Part shown: one piece after another, positions 41,746 to 44,298 of the stretch
Position numbering within the stretch: position 1 is the first letter of the stretch
Layout of the letters: each line of letters opens with the position of its first letter
Assembly (NCBI GenBank): GCA_964517265.1
Contig: CAZFBS010000022.1
Span: forward strand, 1-44,298
DNA: 44,298 bases
Reading direction: 5' to 3'
DNA from: REEP01 sp964517265
GTDB taxonomy: Bacteria; Pseudomonadota; Alphaproteobacteria; Rhodospirillales; Defluviicoccaceae
The notes under the pieces: model-generated
Seen by the model: the letters and a program-made list of their open reading frames with translations, nothing else
What the model was told of the DNA's origin: nothing
Database searches by the model: none
Made by a program: the position numbers and the translations under genes

Positions 41746-43416
41746 ATGGCATATGTCACACATCCAGAACGACTTGGCCGCGTCGCCGTTGCCGCTTCTG
41801 CGTTTCTCCTTCTCGCCGCTGCCGCAGGCGGGGCGTCGAGTGCCCGGGCACACGAAGCCGCCATGCACGCGGACCATGAGGCGTACGCCGGTGGCGAGGC
41901 GGTTGGCAGGGTTGACTTCCGGGTTTCCTGCGCCGAGGCATCGCAGCCAGCTTTCGATCAGGCCCTCGGGTTCCTGCATCATATGATGTACGAGCAGGCG
42001 CGCACGGCGTTCGAGCGGATCGCGGAAAGCGATACCGAGTGCGGCATGGCGCACTGGGGCATCGCGACCACGCTGTTCCAGCCGCTGTGGCCCACCCGGC
42101 CGAGCGCCGACGACCTCAGCCGCGGCTGGAGCGAGATCCAGAAGGCACAGGCCAAGCTTCCGGCGACGGAGCGCGAGCGCCATCTCGTGGCGGCGAGCGA
42201 GGCGTTCTTCCGCGAGCCGGAAACGGCAGACTGGTGGACGCGCATCCGGCGATGGGCCGACGGGATGGAGGTGGCCTATCGTGCCGCGCCGGGCGATCTG
42301 GACGTGGCGGCCCTCTACGCGCTGTCCCGACTGTCCCTGGCGTCCGTGAGCGAAAACCAAGCGGCCCTGCACGACGAGGCGGAGAGCGTGCTCCGTGCCG
42401 TCTACTCCGAGGAGCCGACGCATCCGGGCGCGGTTCACTACACCATTCACGCCAACGACGTGACCGGGCGGGCCGACCGCTCGCTGGACATCGTCAGGAG
42501 CTACAGCGACATCGCGCCACAGGTGCCGCACGCGCTGCACATGCCGACCCACATCTTCGTGCGCCTCGGGGAGTGGCCGGAGGTCGTTGAATGGAACCGG
42601 CGATCGGCCGACGCCGCCCTTCAGTATCCGGCCGGTGATGCGGTCTCGCATCACTATCCGCACGCAACCGACTATCTGGTCTACGCTTTTCTGCAGATGG
42701 GCAAGGATGACGAGGCCAAAGCCGTCGTCGAGGAGACGCTCGCCAAGACGAACTACCAGCGCTCTTTCATCAGCGCCTTTCACTTGGCATCGGTGCCCGC
42801 GCGCTATGCCGTGGAACGACGCGCGTGGGCCGAAGCGGCCGCATTGGCGCCGCGCTCCCCACACTATCTGCCATGGGACAACGCGCTCTGGGCCGAGGGC
42901 CTGACGTGGCTGGCGCGCGGCCTTGGCGCGGTGCATACCGGTGATCTCGATGGCGCGCGCGAGGCGGAAGAGAGGTTGGGAACGCTGCGCGACACCGCAA
43001 GAGCCGCCGATGAGCAGGCCTTCGCCTCTTACATCGAGGTCGATCGCCTGATCCTCGCCGGCTGGATCGCTCGTGCGGAGGACAATCCCGAGGAGGCAGT
43101 CCAACGGATCGAAGCCGCAGCCGAGCTGGAGAGCACCCTAGAGAAGCACCCGGTCACTCCGGGCGCCCTCCTGCCGCCCTATGAGGCGTTGGGAGACCTG
43201 CTCCTGGATCTCGGCCGCCCGGCCGAGGCGCTCGAAGCGTACCGGGCCTCCAACGAGGTATGGCCCGGGCGCTACAACACTCTGCTGGGTGCCGCGCGCG
43301 CCGCCGCCGCGGCTGGCGATAAGGATGCCACGGAGGCCCATTATGCCGAACTGGTCACTTTGGCCGAAGGCTCAGCACGTCCAGGAATGGCCGAGGCGAA
43401 CGCGTATCTGAAGTGA
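41746..43416 (+). CDS. Exported tetratricopeptide-repeat protein
   Basis: A 556-residue protein with a signal peptide (VAVAASAFLLLAAAAGGASS, cleavage near ARAHEA) and TPR-like helical pairs along its length (LGFLHHMMYEQARTAFERIA, LQMGKDDEAKAVVEETLAKT, GDLLLDLGRPAEALEAYRAS). The region HPGAVHYTIHANDVTGRA and HALHMPTHIFVRLGEWPEVV is a conserved block of this TPR family, rich in His. Probably periplasmic; partner unknown. The ATG at 41746 behind GGGAGG fits; the same frame is open to 41131 but crosses the transposase remnant. Confidence 0.85.
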   Translation: MAYVTHPERLGRVAVAASAFLLLAAAAGGASSARAHEAAMHADHEAYAGGEAVGRVDFRVSCAEASQPAFDQALGFLHHMMYEQARTAFERIAESDTECGMAHWGIATTLFQPLWPTRPSADDLSRGWSEIQKAQAKLPATERERHLVAASEAFFREPETADWWTRIRRWADGMEVAYRAAPGDLDVAALYALSRLSLASVSENQAALHDEAESVLRAVYSEEPTHPGAVHYTIHANDVTGRADRSLDIVRSYSDIAPQVPHALHMPTHIFVRLGEWPEVVEWNRRSADAALQYPAGDAVSHHYPHATDYLVYAFLQMGKDDEAKAVVEETLAKTNYQRSFISAFHLASVPARYAVERRAWAEAAALAPRSPHYLPWDNALWAEGLTWLARGLGAVHTGDLDGAREAEERLGTLRDTARAADEQAFASYIEVDRLILAGWIARAEDNPEEAVQRIEAAAELESTLEKHPVTPGALLPPYEALGDLLLDLGRPAEALEAYRASNEVWPGRYNTLLGAARAAAAAGDKDATEAHYAELVTLAEGSARPGMAEANAYLK

Positions 43417-43830
43417 TCGATTGGCAGACGTCGCAGTCGATTCCGTCATCTCGCTGCTGAGGCAGATCATCGTCCTTCCGCGATTGAGCATTCTCCATTC
43501 GGCTTTCTGGTAATCGGCGGCGAGAACATCGAAATCGGCGTCCGGTTCGTGCTGGCATCGATCTGCCGATCGTTTGCCCGGCACAAGGGGTCGACGCTTT
43601 CAGCATTCGCTTGCGCGCATGAAGCGATTGGGATGCGGTCCGCGGACGAGGATCCTTGTGCGGCAGAGAGAATTGCCCTATCTCAAGGGAAGCTAGTTTT
43701 TGACGCTTCTGTTTCTGGTTGCTGCTTCGCTATCTGCGTCGTGTGCTTAGTTTCCCGAAAAGACGTTGAAGCTATCTCGCGTCATGGCGTGTTGCTCGGC
43801 GCGTTACCTGTATATGTGAGGCAATCTGAC
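43417..43830. other. Long leader before the cold-shock gene
   Basis: No gene is recognised in these 414 bases. Cold-shock genes often have long structured 5' leaders that control translation at low temperature, and the AT-richer stretch near 43680-43760 could hold the promoter. No cold box was identified, so the regulation is only suggested by position. Confidence 0.35.
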
Positions 43831-44040
43831 GTGAAGACCGGAACAGTAAAGTGGTTCAATCCGACCAAGGGCTTTGGTTTCATCCAGCCGGACAGCGGGG
43901 GGCCCGATGCCTTCGTGCACATCTCCGCCGTCGAGCGGGCCGGGCTGCATAGCCTGAACGAAGGTCAGCGGGTCCAATACGAGATCGTCGCCGGCCGCAA
44001 TGGCAAGAGTTCGGCGGAAAATCTGACCCTCGCCGACTGA
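43831..44040 (+). CDS. Cold-shock domain protein (CspA family)
   Basis: A 69-residue single cold-shock domain. RNP1 is KGFGFIQ and RNP2 DAFVHIS, preceded by the typical TGTVKWFNPT and ending GKSSAENLTLAD. It binds single-stranded RNA and DNA and acts as an RNA chaperone in the cytoplasm. It starts with GTG at 43831; the frame is open to 43549, but the family begins at the GTG. A strong terminator follows. Confidence 0.93.
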   Translation: MKTGTVKWFNPTKGFGFIQPDSGGPDAFVHISAVERAGLHSLNEGQRVQYEIVAGRNGKSSAENLTLAD

Positions 44041-44064
44041 TTTCGATCAAGAGCGGTGAACGCG

Positions 44065-44091
44065 AGCCCCCGGGGAAACTCGGGGGCTTTT
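44065..44091 (+). terminator. Rho-independent terminator of the cold-shock gene
   Basis: AGCCCCCG (44065-44072) pairs with CGGGGGCT (44081-44088) around an 8-base loop, followed by TTTT overlapping the end of the stem. It lies 24 bases after the stop codon. Confidence 0.9.
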
Positions 44092-44150
44092 GATCAGCCA
44101 GGTTTGGCGGTGAGGCTGAGAGTGCGCTTGAGGCTATAGGCGATGGCGGG

Positions 44151-44193
44151 GGCTGACGGGTGCGAGCCATCCGTCAGCCTCCACCCTTTTTTT
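44151..44193 (+). terminator. Second terminator-like hairpin
   Basis: GGCTGACGG (44151-44159) and CCGTCAGCC (44171-44179) form a perfect 9-bp stem with an 11-base loop; seven Ts follow at 44187-44193 after an 8-base spacer. It could be a backup terminator. Confidence 0.6.
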
Positions 44194-44251
44194 GCCACCC
44201 ACTCCCGTGACGGAAACGCCGAAGCCGAACGACCGCTTGGTTTGCCCCCTG

Positions 44252-44298
44252 GGTCGTTCTCTCGGGGTCGTTCTCTCGGGGTCGTTCTCTCGGGGTCG
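44252..44298. repeat. 14-bp tandem repeat running off the window
   Basis: GGTCGTTCTCTCGG is repeated head to tail three times from 44252 and begins a fourth copy at the window edge. The array probably continues to the right; its role is unknown. Confidence 0.9.

Overview
This GC-rich window carries the right-hand part of an integrative conjugative element (ICE) joined to alphaproteobacterial chromosome. The transfer genes have the gene order seen in ICEs of Rhizobiales, Sphingomonadales and Rhodospirillales: DUF2840, TraF, DUF736, lytic transglycosylase, RlxS-type relaxase, TraG, TrbBCDEJ-K-LFGI, DUF2274. Together with the flanking chromosomal genes this points to an alphaproteobacterium; I cannot name the genus.

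Layout. 1-7.9 kb: a truncated ribbon-helix-helix gene at the edge, DNA-processing genes (peptidase, transglycosylase, relaxase with a candidate oriT), a Phd/UPF0175-PIN toxin-antitoxin pair, the TraG coupling protein and a small ribbon-helix-helix protein. 8.0-9.85 kb: an insert on the opposite strand, coding for a retron-type reverse transcriptase (region-X NAxxH, YADD and region-Y VTG motifs all visible) fused to a trypsin-like serine protease with an intact His-Asp-Ser triad. A stem-loop-rich stretch upstream of it is the candidate msr-msd RNA. 9.95-19.5 kb: the trb type IV secretion operon, closely packed with many 4-base overlaps. 19.4-28.85 kb: cargo of three LysR regulators, a five-gene leftward operon (cupin, zinc alcohol dehydrogenase, double carboxymuconolactone-decarboxylase protein, ABM-type monooxygenase, cyclophilin-like protein) and an MFS pump with a Tat-exported dienelactone-hydrolase-like enzyme, plus two gene remnants that mark an old deletion. 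29.2-31.07 kb: the AlpA-like regulator, the P4-type tyrosine integrase and a field of ATACCGTCAGG repeats that look like integrase arm sites, next to the 3' end of guaA, the inferred attachment gene.

31.07-44.3 kb is ordinary chromosome: guaA, a DUF6152 protein, a small membrane protein, the DUF2868/DUF3482 membrane-protein and GTPase pair, a leftward operon CstA - thioredoxin-like CC protein - cory-CC-star protein - ArsA-type ATPase, an internally deleted transposase, a large TPR protein and a cold-shock protein with a clear terminator.

How it fits together: relaxase, TraG and Trb proteins would move the element; the integrase and AlpA-like protein control integration at guaA; the toxin-antitoxin pair and the retron-protease probably serve element maintenance or defence against phages and competing elements; the LysR-controlled, largely exported oxidoreductase set probably gives the host tolerance to reactive or aromatic compounds. 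The retron-protease inside the transfer operon is the most interesting system here.
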